A stretch of DNA of 64,000 nt from Puccinellia tenuiflora. Its lineage: Eukaryota; Streptophyta; Magnoliopsida; Poales; Poaceae. The position numbers and the translations under genes were made by a program. Below the pieces are notes generated by a model. It saw nothing but the letters and a program-made list of their open reading frames with translations, had not been told where the DNA came from and ran no database searches. Shown piece after piece: positions 24,576 through 35,500 of the stretch (position 1 is its first letter; each line of letters begins with the position of its first letter). The stretch covers positions 1,162,079 to 1,226,078 of the forward strand of contig QRDG01000062.1 of NCBI GenBank assembly GCA_012064385.1, in the 5' to 3' direction.

Positions 24576-25457
24576 GCACATCTTTATATCCTTACAACAT
24601 GTAAAATAACTTTACCTACTGTTCTCTAACAATTAGTTTAAGATTTTCACTTTACATAAAAATTGGGAAAGTAAATGAGAAGGATGAGTAATGGAGAAGT
24701 TGGGGTCGACCTTGAACATGTGTTGTTCATGCCAATGGAACCATTGCAAAGTCCCTATCATTAAAACTTTTCCCAAAGCTAAATCCAAATAAAAAGAGTG
24801 ACATCACCTTTGTATCTTGTTTTTCATCTTAAAAGGCAAGAATAACCTCTTTTGAGAGGTAGGATTAAACAATAGTGATTTGCTGTCTAGAAAACAGATT
24901 CCTGAGCTTCACTGCGAAAAATGTTAAAAATCACAGAAGAGGAATATTGACTTGATATTTCACGACAGAAATATTCAGTTATTAATACACAATTCATTAG
25001 TTCAAAGTTTTTTGGTTTGAGCAATGTAAGTGCCTCTGAAAATTCACTCTTTACGGGCTGTCCAGTTTTTGACAGATTCTGTCTTTATTTTGCATTGCTC
25101 TCATTACTTGTGTTGTGCGGTTCTTTTGATCAAGAGCATTACACAACCGTAGTAACAGTAGCTAATGTTTAGAATCAATTCATGATATGTCTTTGCTGTA
25201 CCTATGTGGATTTAATTTATGAATGCACTAACCCCTCTAATCAAGTTTATGATGAGTTTTGTGTGAGATAAATTTTAAGGTGGAAGAATTGAGGGTGATG
25301 AACAAGATCAAGAGGGACAAAAACTAAAGCTTGGGGATGTAACCCCTAAGCTCACCCTACATAAAAGAATTTAAGCTTGGGGATGCCAAGCCACCTCACT
25401 CCAACCATCTTGATACCAAGTAAGTAATCCTAGCTATATGGATATGCTAGGGTTAGC
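24576..25457 (+). mobile_element. Element G non-coding internal region
   Basis: Contains TTGACAGATTCTGTC...TTGCATTGCTCTC (about 25066-25102), shared on the opposite strand with elements C and D. It also has two sense copies of AAGCTTGGGGATG (25332-25345 and 25373-25386) followed by the CCAAGCCACCTCACTCC block. No ORF. Confidence 0.6.
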
Positions 25458-25861
25458 TAGGCGTCATGCACCGAAAAGTCACTTTGCCTCCCGAGCACTA
25501 GTGCTCCCTCTGTTTGATTTTTTTAAAAAAATATTTAAAAGTTTCAAACAAATATGAAATAATCTGGCATATTCTCAATGATGTGTACTACAAGTTTGCA
25601 AAATCACAATGCGAAATATTTTGTGTTATGGGCTACACAAAAGTAACAAAATTTGGAAATTTGCAACAACTATAATCAGATCTATACATTTCTTATTTTT
25701 GTGTAGCTCAAAATGCAAAGTATTTCACATTGTGATTTTGTACGCATGTAGAATACATTATTTAGAACATGTCTTTTTTTGAAACTTTTTATTTATTTTT
25801 ATTTTTTTTCAAACAGAGAGAGCACTCTTTTTCGGGAGCCAAAAATCTTCACTCGTCGTGC
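25458..25861. mobile_element. Fold-back / MITE-like inverted-repeat element
   Basis: A left arm (GCACCGAAAAGTCACTTTGCC, TCCCGAGCACT...CTCCCTCTGTTTG, TTTAAAAGTTTCAAA) pairs with a right arm (GAAACTTTTTATTT, CAAACAGAGAGAGCACTC, TTCGGGAGCC, TTCACTCGTCGTGCAC). The pairing runs inward through AAAATCACAATG/CATTGTGATTTT and GCTACACAAA/TTTGTGTAGC. The whole element can fold into one long imperfect hairpin. It encodes nothing. Superfamily and target duplication are not clear. Confidence 0.65.
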
Positions 25862-26158
25862 ACTGGGTTGTTAGATTAGTTGTTCTCGAGTACTGTTAGA
25901 TAAGCTTGGGATGTGGAGTACGTAGTTCTTATTTTTGTGTAGCTCAAAATGCAAAGTATTTCACATTGTGATTTTGTACGCATGTAGAATACATTATTTA
26001 GAACATGTTTTTTTGAAACTTTTTATTTTTTTTATTTTTTTTCAAACAGAGAGAGCACTCTTTTTCGGGAGCCAAAAATCTTCACTCGTCGTGCACTGGG
26101 TTGTTAGATTAGTTGTTCTCGAGTACTGTTAGATAAGCTTGGGATGTGGAGTACGTAG
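25691..26158. repeat. Tandem duplication, two units of about 236 bp
   Basis: TCTTATTTTTGTGTAGCTC starts at 25691 and again at 25927. Both units run through the right arm of the fold-back element and about 65 bp of adjoining DNA to GGAGTACGTAG. They are nearly identical, differing mainly in T-run lengths, so the duplication is recent. Confidence 0.9.
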
Positions 26159-26484
26159 TATATTATATGTGTCACAAAGCTGTTTCACTTAGCTCGCGGG
26201 GATATATAAGAGTTGGTCTATTAGTTTGTTATTAGTATCCAAAATTGTGTGCGCATGTTGGTGTGTATGTGTTTTCGTCAATTTTGTTCTTCTATGATTT
26301 TCTTGTGTGTTTGATGGGTGTAATCTGTACTTTATTTTCTTTTTCTTTCCTCGATTACTCATCACTCATCAGCCCAATTTCACCCCATATATGTGAGGCG
26401 ATATGCTACAGATTGCCGCAAACAGATGCGATGTGCTGCCGTGAGCAGAGTGGAGTATTTTTTTATTATTTATTTTTTGGTTTA
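26159..26484. other. Intergenic DNA between fold-back element and Helitron
   Basis: T-rich sequence without a gene or recognisable repeat. It ends in the A that forms the left half of the Helitron target site. Confidence 0.4.
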
Positions 26485-28235
26485 CTAGCAAACATGCCCG
26501 TGCGTTGCAACGGGTGCAGAATAAAAAGTTTGAAGTCAGAAAACGTGGAGACAATCGAAATTCTGCTCCAAAGTTAATCGACCCGTCTTACCCTAAGCTC
26601 AGTTCACCCTTTCTTCATAATCTTTAATTATTTTTTATTTCTGTTACTCTTTTATACATTATTATTATTATTTTATTTTTATTTAATATACTATTTTCGA
26701 TTTCTCTCTCAACTTCTCCATCAAAGATGATTAGGTTTTGGTTTTAGGCTGTCATACCTATGGGATTACGGCCTAGCAACGGCAGATGAGATGCTATGTA
26801 CATCATGCTATGTAGGGTTGCGGCTAGACTCATGCTACCATGCACTCAGGTCATAGTATTTTTTTCTACTCACTAACCGGATATAGTTGAATTATTACAC
26901 AGTTCAGACAACTCACCAAGCGGATCATGATTTCTGATACTACACCCTGAAAGCAAACAAGATAAAAGACTATTTGTCCAAGGTAATCCGAGTTTCAGTT
27001 AAAATACATAATTTATCTACCACCAGCAAAAGACACAGAAGTAAGAAAAGATCTTATCCCGTGGATCAACATCTACATTATCGACAAAACAAATTAATTA
27101 TATGCATGGATAGACGATTAATAAAGAAGATGCACATATTTACCAGCACAACTCTGGAGATCGATCAATCAACTGCTGCATGTGCATGAGGTGGATCCTG
27201 CTGTTGTATCCCCTCCGGGTTGTCGCGGAGGTATATCCGTATATGTCACCGCCTCGTCGGCAATAACGCAGCTGATGCACTCGTACACGAGGCTGGCCAG
27301 CCTGAAGCCGGCCAGAGCCTGCGCGCGGCCACTGACGTCGCCGTCATCCCGTGCATGACAGGCCGACGGTCATGCAGCCCAGGCAGGCCACGCAGCTCAT
27401 CATGCATGCAGCACCTGCTCATCGTGTCCTCTTCTGGCGTCACCAGGTTGTCGTCGCCGCCGCCCATGAAGGACCCGTGCACGTGACGTGGTTTGCCTCT
27501 AGCCTGGAGCGGAACGTACTGCTCCTTTCCTCTTCTATCTGCTTCTTGCGTCGCACGCCGTCACCAAATTGGTTGGGAAAAATCCGAAGACCTCGCGCCT
27601 CACGGCCTCAGCAGGGAAAACCGAGCCAGCTACAGCGCCTGCGCGTCGCTTGGGCGGCGAGGACGGCGCCGCTCGTCGCCGAGCTCCTATCCGCCGATCC
27701 GGTCTCCTGCATCCGTGCGCGGATGCAGCCGCTTGGCCGGCGAGGGTGTTGCTCGCCCTTCGACTTTCTATCTACGGATCTGCGCCAAGCCCATCAATGA
27801 TGTTTGTTTCGACGGCTGCGTGACCTGCTGCCACGCTCTTAGGGCACGGGAGGCTTATTTATTGAACGGCTGTGTGGCTTGTTTGTATCCGGAGATTTTT
27901 TTTTAGGGAGTTAGAGTCCGACGCAGATCAAAATTCAGAGGAAGGAAGAAAGAGCGGATGGTATATGGGAGTAGACAAGAGATTGGATTGGGCGCGGTGT
28001 CGGACGATAATAAACGTACGAAACTGGGAGAAGGGCGACGTAGACTCAGCTATCGATCGGGAAACGAATAACCTGACATAATCCGGTTTTTATATTACGT
28101 ATAAAGATTATTGTCCAAACGTTTTGTGACTTATGGGTGGTATTGGTGGGTAATTATTTACAAATTTAGGGGTAATTTTAATGACGTACCAAACCAAACC
28201 GCGGAAGCCTTAACGCTTTTATTATTAGGTATAGA
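26485..28235 (-). mobile_element. Non-autonomous Helitron H1
   Basis: On the minus strand it starts TCTATACCTA and ends with the hairpin CCCGT-loop-ACGGG (plus-strand arms 26497-26501 and 26510-26514) and the terminal CTAG, at an A|T target (A at 26484). The 1751 bp encode no Rep/helicase. The GC-rich middle (about 27190-27900) contrasts with the AT-rich ends and may be captured host sequence. One minus frame there reads ALAGFRLASLVYECISCVIA but I cannot assign it to a gene. Confidence 0.8.
27190..27900. other. GC-rich segment in Helitron H1, candidate captured gene fragment
   Basis: Overlapping open frames on both strands (for example minus 27246-27482 and plus 27351-27800) and a sharp rise in GC suggest exon-like sequence carried by the Helitron. 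No domain is recognised in any frame, and the long ORFs on both strands are expected from high GC alone. Confidence 0.35.
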
Positions 28236-28972
28236 CTAGCACAATGCCCGTGCTTCGCCACGGAGCAAAACATCACTTTCCATGAAGCAGTCCATAATGT
28301 AGCTAAATGAATCAAACAAATGACTGAGTACTATTTATTATGTCAATGAAACCTTTAAGAGTGAAAACTGCAATCTCCATGTACTGCGAGGCTAAGTGAT
28401 TGACAAAGCTCACGATAAAGGGTTCCTGATATAGTGGAGATGCCGGAGACGATGTCGCAGCAACGGCAAGGTCTTCATCTATGATGCTAAAGATTCTAGC
28501 ACAACGACTGTTGTTTCGGTATATTTGTTTCGTGGACGGACGGACCTAACGTATATCAGATGGATTCTCGGAGCTATCAGATCGTTCCTATTAACATGGA
28601 CAACGTAATACATCGTAGGGTAATCTTGTCTTTTGCACACGACGTACCATCGTGAACCATCACGTCTGATTTCAATTTAATAGTAAAGATTGGGGTCACT
28701 TTGATAGATGAAAAAATGGTTATCATGTTCACTGTACATGTCAGGAGCGTAAAGGAACAATACAAATGTCAATATTGATGCGCTCAACTGAGAACGTTGA
28801 GCCCAGCATGGCACAGGAGCATGCTCTGACGTGAGCAAAAACTGACTATTTTCTTGAGTTACAAAAAACTAAATTATTAAACACATTACATTAAAATTCA
28901 GGTAATAAGGTAATGCTGCAAGTTATTACACCATCGGTGCAATACTCCTGTCCCTAGTTATCCTCTTCTTTT

Positions 28973-30219
28973 GAGAAAATTGCAAAAAACCACCACAATT
29001 CGGAGCATCATCGTAAAAAACCCACCGGTTTCCATTTTTTCGCAAATAAACACCGGTTCTGGGAAGAAACATTGCAGATAGCACTGATCGGTCGGATTAG
29101 CCACGTTAATACTCTATCTGACCGATTGGGCCCCACTGTCAGGATGACATGGCACATGGTAACAGTAAGGGAAAACAACCGTTAGGCACCCCTCCTTTTT
29201 TTCCTACTTCCTTCTTTCCCATTTTTTACTCCGTATTTTACATTCTTTTTCCACCGCACCTTTTGCGTGGACAATCTAGTTGGAGACCTGCACGACTGCA
29301 CGTCCGCTCAGCCTGAGAGCCGCGGTGGTGCCGGCCACACCGGCGAGTCCTTGGTACGTGAAGGTGATGTCCGCTGTAGTACTGCCGTAGGGAACCGCCT
29401 GCCCTCCGCGCACCATCACTACCGCCCCCATGCCCCCGTGCATATCGGCCGTCAGCCATGGACGACGGTCGTCTTCTTCGATTCCAGCGAACCTGAGCTC
29501 CTTCCCATCTTCCTCGGCTCCGGTACAACGCCACCGCACCTTGTCTCCGACCCGATTCCGTCGGGGCTATGAAGCTGCAAGGGAATTGTATCGGGGCTCC
29601 GTGACACGACGACAAGGTCCTCATCTTCCTCATCTCCGGCCGGATTCCGCCGTAGTTCGTGTCGTCCTCACAGACGTTCTCCGACCGTGTGGAGTACCAA
29701 TCGGAGACCTCCTCGTTCTTCCCGGCCATACCCCTCGTGCACCCTTACCCTCTGCCGCCCTCACCGCCATTAGAGCTCCTGCCAGCTTTTCCCCAAGCCA
29801 CACCCACACTCCGCGCTGCCCAGGATGGAGCGGTGCATCGCTCCTCTCGCTCCCTGCGCTCTTCCATGCGGCCGGCGGCGACCTAGCTGACCGCATGTCG
29901 CCGGACTTGGAGCCGGCCATGGAGATCGGTTCAACGCTCAATGTGAGAAAAATAAATAAATAAATAAAAGGAGGAAAGAGATGGACGACTTTTTCGCAAA
30001 ATATACATACGGCCATTCATGGCGGGTCGTTAGCCCGCGCCATGTCATGCCTAACAGTGGGCCATACCAGTCAGAACGAGCGTCAACTTGACTAAACCAG
30101 GATATCAGTGCTATCTGCAACCTTTGTTCCTAGAACCGGTCGGTATTTGTGAAAAAAATGAAAACCGGTGGTTTTTTACGGTATTGCTCCGAATTGTGGC
30201 CTTTTTTTGCAATTTACTC
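28973..30219. mobile_element. MULE (Mutator-like) with long TIRs and 9-bp TSD, inside Helitron H2
   Basis: TIRs of roughly 110 bp begin GAGAAAATTGC on the left and, reverse-complemented, GAGTAAATTGC on the right. They share ACAATTCGGAGCA, AAACCCACCGGTTT/AAACCACCGGTTTT and TTGCAGATAGCACTGA. Perfect 9-bp duplications TCTTCTTTT flank it (28964-28972 and 30220-30228), the Mutator signature. The 1247 bp hold no transposase. The GC-rich centre (about 29260-29930) could be captured gene sequence (Pack-MULE), but I cannot name a donor. Confidence 0.9.
29260..29930. other. GC-rich core of the MULE, possible captured gene fragment
   Basis: Overlapping frames on both strands up to 177 codons. The minus frame 29276-29539 reads in part MHGGMGAVVMVRGGQ and ITFTYQGLAGV and ends ALRLSGRAVVQVSN. 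It has protein-like composition, but I recognise no family with confidence. TIR-flanked GC-rich inserts of this size are typical of Pack-MULEs in grasses. Confidence 0.4.
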
Positions 30220-30228
30220 TCTTCTTTT

Positions 30229-32102
30229 GAATACTTCCCCCATTACAAAAAGAACACAATTTTAAGCACCACGTAAAGATAGTGTAAATTTTTGAATCTG
30301 ACATACTACAAAAGTTAAAGTAAATTGACATCTATCAAGCAAGCAAAGAAAATTTGATCATACCGGTCTCTATGTCTTCTCTGCTTTAGCCTCAGCTTGT
30401 GAGAAAATTTTCTTCAGGTTGCTAGGCGCAGACGCTACCCAAGTTCCCACAAAAAGAAAAATACCATTGACTAAGACATACTAATCTTCTGTTTTATTTC
30501 CATCGTCCTGGATGCATAATACTCCATCTTCTACCAAATTATTAATGCATGCTTACTCAGGCAGTTGGTACTAATCGAGTCATGCACTTGAAGAAGTACT
30601 TGGCATGTTTAGCAACTCTTTTTTGAGAGTAGATTGGCAAGTCAACTACACTGTTTGGCACTGGATTTTCATTTGCCGTCGCTTGTCCGGCTACAACTTC
30701 ATTAACTTGTTCTTATGACATTGTGATGCATTTACCTGATGCATCATGGACGTCCACTATTTCCATTCTGCTCGACTACATCATTTACATCTTCACTCAA
30801 CATTGTTTGCACTGTCTGCCCAACTTAGATGTTTATCTCATTAGCCTTTTGCTCGGTTTGACGTCTTCTCCCTATATAATTATATATAGAAAAGGAAGAT
30901 GTTGCTACCTCTGCCTCTTCGTTACTAATCCGCCTCCGTTAAGCTTCTGATTTTTCTACTGTAGAGAAAGAAGAACAGCTGAGTTAAAAATAAAAAATCA
31001 AATTAAAAGTAAGAAGTATACATGCATCCAACGCTCATGCATCTGCTGATTCGTACAAGATCACATACAGTACACATGGTATGAACTATTTGCATGCTAG
31101 TGCATCCTTAGTTGATTTGTGTAATTTGAAAGAAACAATTTTGCTAATCTGTCATTTCTGCATTACCTTTTTAATTGATAAACCGGACGACACATTCAGA
31201 AGTTTGATTCGAACAAGGAAAAAAATCAATGAACATAAGCGGCGGTGAATTAGGCAAATCATCAAATTATCACACATGCTTAATTAGCTCAAGGAGCACA
31301 GCAAATACAACCATCCATGGCGTTGAGAAAAGAAGGAAAATAGAAGGGACTGAACGTACTGATGCTGAACTTCAAGAACGATGACGACGGTGAGTGAAGA
31401 TGGGCAAACAGAGCGGCTGACTATGTCGCTAGGCTCGCCGAGTAAGACGACCAGCGTCGAGCGCGAGCGCCGTGGTCATCGTCTCCTTGCCCGCGTACAC
31501 AGGCTTCATAGGCTCCTTGCGCACGAACGCCCACATCGATATCCCTGACCGCTGCGGCCACCGCCTTCGCCGCCAAGCATAGGGCCCCCCTCGTCGGCAG
31601 CGGGACCCCAGCCCCCATGCTCTAGCGTCTACTACAGCGACCGCAGCTCCAGCAATAGCGACGCCATGATTCGACACCATGGTAATCATGAGGGAGCTTG
31701 TTCGAGGCACGGGGGAGGCTAGGAGGACGCGAAGGGGCTCTACCGCTCTGGGGCTCGTTGGTCACCAGGGCACCACAGGAGCACGGGGGCGAGGAGTTAT
31801 ACGGGCAGGTAGAAGGAGACCTATGCAAGCAAAAGGGCTCACAGTCGGAGGACCAGGGCGGCAACGGTGAGGGGGTCTGGTCTGGCGCAAGCGGCGCAGC
31901 CGGCCCCGCACTCGAGGGTAGGTGGCGGCGTTCGGAGGACAGGGGAGGCCGGAGGCGGCAAGCAGGGCAGGCAGGGGTGAGGGGTGCCTCCTCGCTCCCT
32001 CGCTGGAGCAGAGCTGGTTGGTTTGGCCTGGAGCCTCGGAGGAGACAGGGATGAGGGGAACGCGAGGTTGTTGGGAGGAATAGAGGCAGAAAATAATAAT
32101 CG
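30229..32102 (-). mobile_element. Helitron H2 body, non-coding with a GC-rich segment
   Basis: The first kilobase is AT-rich without a gene. From about 31400 to 32060 it is GC-rich with overlapping short ORFs on both strands (for example minus 31429-31710) and no domain. This may again be captured sequence. It runs into the shared 5'-terminal Helitron region. Confidence 0.4.
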
Positions 32103-32226
32103 AAACGTTTTTTCCACTTATTAGTGGCAGTGGTGGGTAATTATGTAATATGTTAGGGGTAATTTGAAGGACGTACCAAACCAAACCGCGGAAACCTTAT
32201 TGCTTTTATTATTAGGTAGGTATAGA

Positions 32227-32311
32227 TATAGATATGAAATTTGAACTACGGCATACCTGCTACCAAAAAAAAAAAACTACGGCATACCTTTTTTTAGGAG
32301 AAACTATGGCA

Positions 32312-32353
<42 letters not shown>

Positions 32354-32580
32354 GAGAAACTACGGCATACCTGCTACACAAGAATCGCAACCTGAGAAAC
32401 GGACTGGGTGGGCTAAACCCAGCGAAGTGAAACAGCAAGCTGAGGCCCAAACAATGCCCAGTAGGCCGATGGAACAAAACGAGATCCACTGAGCTCATTC
32501 GCTCCCACTGAGCTCGACTCCGACGCGGTCGTACCTCAGCTGGCTGGAAGGAACCCGCATCGGGGCCGAGAGCGACAGCC
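32227..32580 (+). promoter_or_regulatory. Upstream region and probable promoter/5' UTR of the C3HC gene, with poly-T
   Basis: Contains a short duplicated ACTACGGCATACC motif (four variants in 32247-32372), an A run near 32264-32275 and about 33 consecutive T near 32316-32348. From about 32395 the sequence is of host type and leads into the ATG at 32581. I see no clear TATA box; the transcription start is probably within about 200 bases of the ATG. Confidence 0.45.
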
Positions 32581-35500
32581 ATGGTGAGAGAGGAGGTCAG
32601 GAGCTCGTCGGCGGCGCCCGCCGACCCGCCGCCGCGGTCGGCCTCGCCGCCCGCCACCCCGGTCGCCAGGTACGCCCACGGACCCCCACCCCTGCCCAGT
32701 TCCTGTCATCGAACCCTGGGGGCTGGGTCTGTGCCCTGTGGCGCGGCTATGCTAGTGCTAGTCTCCGAATCGAAGGTTGCGCCGGCTTTGTGACGCCGGT
32801 GAGGTCCTCCGTGCGGAGAAATTTTGGATTTTGCGGGGGTTTGGGTTCGTAGACCTAGGAAATTTTGAGCTAGTTAGGTAGGTAGGTGGGGTCGGAGCAG
32901 GGCGTCTACTAAACCCTAGCGAGCTCGTCTTCTCGCCGAGCCAGCGAATTCGGTAGAGCTAGGTTTCTGGTGGAGTGAGCCTTTTCTGTTGCGGGGTGTC
33001 TAGCGTTGGCTACCGTGGGCACCGAGTATGCGGCTTCTGTAGCGTTGATTTCTACACTGACGGTGTAATTTTGGTGTCGTTACTGTTTTTTCTCGGTTGG
33101 ATGCGACGCAGTTGATCTCTATGTTCCGGATTTGGTATGCGTGTTCTGTTGTCAACTTTGAAAATATGTACTGTTTCTTCTTCTGATTGCACTGTAACTT
33201 GCAAAGTCCCAAATATAGAAATTTGTAACCTTTTTGGGTTTCCGTAATTTATTGCAGTTGCTGTTCTATTTGACAAGATGAACGTTGTTGTACAAGTGAA
33301 TTCTCCACTTCACGTGACTTGTCCCTCAACAAGAAAAAGTAAAATTTACACTGAAAAAGTCACAGTGGGCAGATTGAAATGTTGATTTATCTTGTGGAAA
33401 CTGGAAGGCACATCGGTTTCTAAACAAATGACGAAGTCTAACGCTATATTTTTATGTTTATTAGTTCTTAAATAGTACTCTGCTGATATACATACTGTAG
33501 ATTGCATGCTTGCACTAAAGCTCTTCCTTTCGCTTCTCAGTTCTGCTGGTCCTTCGTCTCCTCCTGCGCAAACGAATGTAGCTACCATTGATTGGTTAGG
33601 CAGCGAGCAGTTATCTAAAGTGGGGTCATCATCACAAGCTGCCTCAGTTGCTGCTCAGCCTTCTCTCAGTACTAATGCTGTTGGAGCTGCTATGGATTTT
33701 TCGCAATCATCATGCAGACCATGGGAACGAGGAGACTTACTTCATCGACTGGCCACATTTAAGCCCTCGACATGGGCTTCTAAGCCAAAGGTTGCTTCTT
33801 CTCTTATTGGACCTCTTGTTAAATTGTGTCACTTTAAATTTGTCAACGAGTGGCGATTAATAGGAAGGTGATAGTGTTACCTTTTGCACTTATATTAGTT
33901 TAGAATAAATTGCTTCTCCCAGGAATAATAGAATAACTGAATTATAATAAAAAAATGGTAATGTTGTCCATGCCATTCTCGGACTAAGACATATTTTTTG
34001 AATTGGATATGTGCCCTTGATATTCCTCTGTTTCCTCTATCTGTTGATAGCCCACTGAGCACAGACCGGGGAAGTTAGGAAACACTAAATTTGAGAGAAA
34101 CTTAATGAGAAATGTGCATGCATATAGACATGCTGCAGTCAGTTAACCTTTTCTGAAGTATTTAGATAGGATAAAGAGGGAAAATTGCAAGAAGACAAGA
34201 ACTGCACTCTTGGTTCCCTCAGTGGACCTGTGTTGAAACTGCCAAACTGGGACTCCCAAGGCTATGCGTAGTTACAGGAAAACAGGGCGAGTTGAACATT
34301 GATATTTTTAATTTTTATTCTGACTGCAGAGATGTGATTGTTTACATCCAATTTCCGTTTCCACCTTGGTGCTGCTGAATGAGACATTTTTTAACTTAGT
34401 TTTCAGCAGCTGTCTCCTGTCTGCTTACAGTATTTGGGTATATGTGCGGAGTTAAGATGTTTGTAGGAAAAGTAGCACGGTTTTCCAATTGGAACCAAGT
34501 TAATCAGATCATTCATATGTTTTTTTTACCAAGGATCATGCATATGTTTATCCCCTTTGGACAATTTTAAGTTCTCAAAATTTGAAGGGTGAATCAGACA
34601 CATGCAAAATGGCATCCCAGTTTGTTTGAAAAAGAGCACTGATGTGTTTAAATTTATAGGCTGCTAGTTCACTGGCTTGTGCTCAAAGGGGATGGGTCAA
34701 CATTGACATCGACAAAATTGAATGCGACTCATGTGGCGCACATCTTATATTTACTGCATTGACATCGTGGTCTCCTGCCGAAGGTATGTCCCGAGTTAGT
34801 AAATTTTGTTGTAGGCCTTCTCAATTTCGAATTAACTGGTCCTGTTTTCGTTTTGACTTGTGCAAATATATTGCAAAATGTTAAACCATGATATATCTTA
34901 CCTCTTTGAAGTGATAACAATTTACACGGATCTATGATATGCATTTTTCTTGATATGAACGATTGTGTTCTTTCAATTAGTCATGCTTGCTAGCTTCATG
35001 CAAATTGTGCGCAAAGGACATCTTATACCTTCCCTTTTTTCTGAATATTTTCTCCATTAGCTGAATTAGATGAGTTCTGTTTTGACGAGCACAAGTCTTC
35101 TTGTTGACTGAATTTTTTTGCCTGTAACAACTGCTTTTATGGTGCTTTTCCTGAATACACCGTCCGTATCATAATATAAGATGTTTTAGATATTTTCATG
35201 CGGACTACATACGAAGCAAAATGAGTGAATCTAAACACTAAATACGTCTATATACATCCGTATGTAGTCCGCATGGGAATATCTAAAACATCTTATATTA
35301 TGATACGGAGGGAGTAGGAGCTTTTGATTTTGGCTTTTGGCTTATACCAGCATGCAACAATGTCCAGTCAAAAGCCAAAGCCAAAAGCACCTAAGTCCAA
35401 AAGCCAGTAATAAGCCCAACCAAACAGGGCCTCAGTATTACCAACAGACTTGGCCACGTGGGTTCTTTTCCTACAATTTCCCGCACATTGATGTTACTTA

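Larger units (their letters stand above)
22457..25457 (+). mobile_element. Non-autonomous Gypsy element G (plus), 5' part only
   Basis: 5' LTR, tRNA-Asp primer site, one ORF and a non-coding tail that ends about 80 bases after a block shared with C and F (ACCTCACTCCAACCATCTTG). The 3' LTR is absent: the sequence changes near 25457 to a fold-back element. The orientation is opposite to element F, its close relative, so the two 5' LTRs lie back to back about 1.7 kb apart. Confidence 0.75.
28236..32226 (-). mobile_element. Non-autonomous Helitron H2, inserted at the 5' end of H1
   Basis: On the minus strand it starts TCTATACCTA and ends with the hairpin CCGTG-CTTCGC-CACGG (plus strand 28248-28263) and CTAG at 28236-28239. 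It shares about 100 bp of 5'-terminal sequence with H1 (GACGTACCAAACCAAACCGC, TTATTATTAGGTA). It abuts H1 without a gap, so it used the A|T created at the H1 end. Length is 3991 bp, or about 2.7 kb without the nested MULE. No Rep/helicase is encoded. Confidence 0.8.

Noticed and set aside
29276..29539. Resemblance of the minus-strand frame to a plant glycosidase C-terminal domain
   Set aside because: The impression rests on a short GGMGAVV...TTAAL pattern only; without an alignment it cannot be supported.
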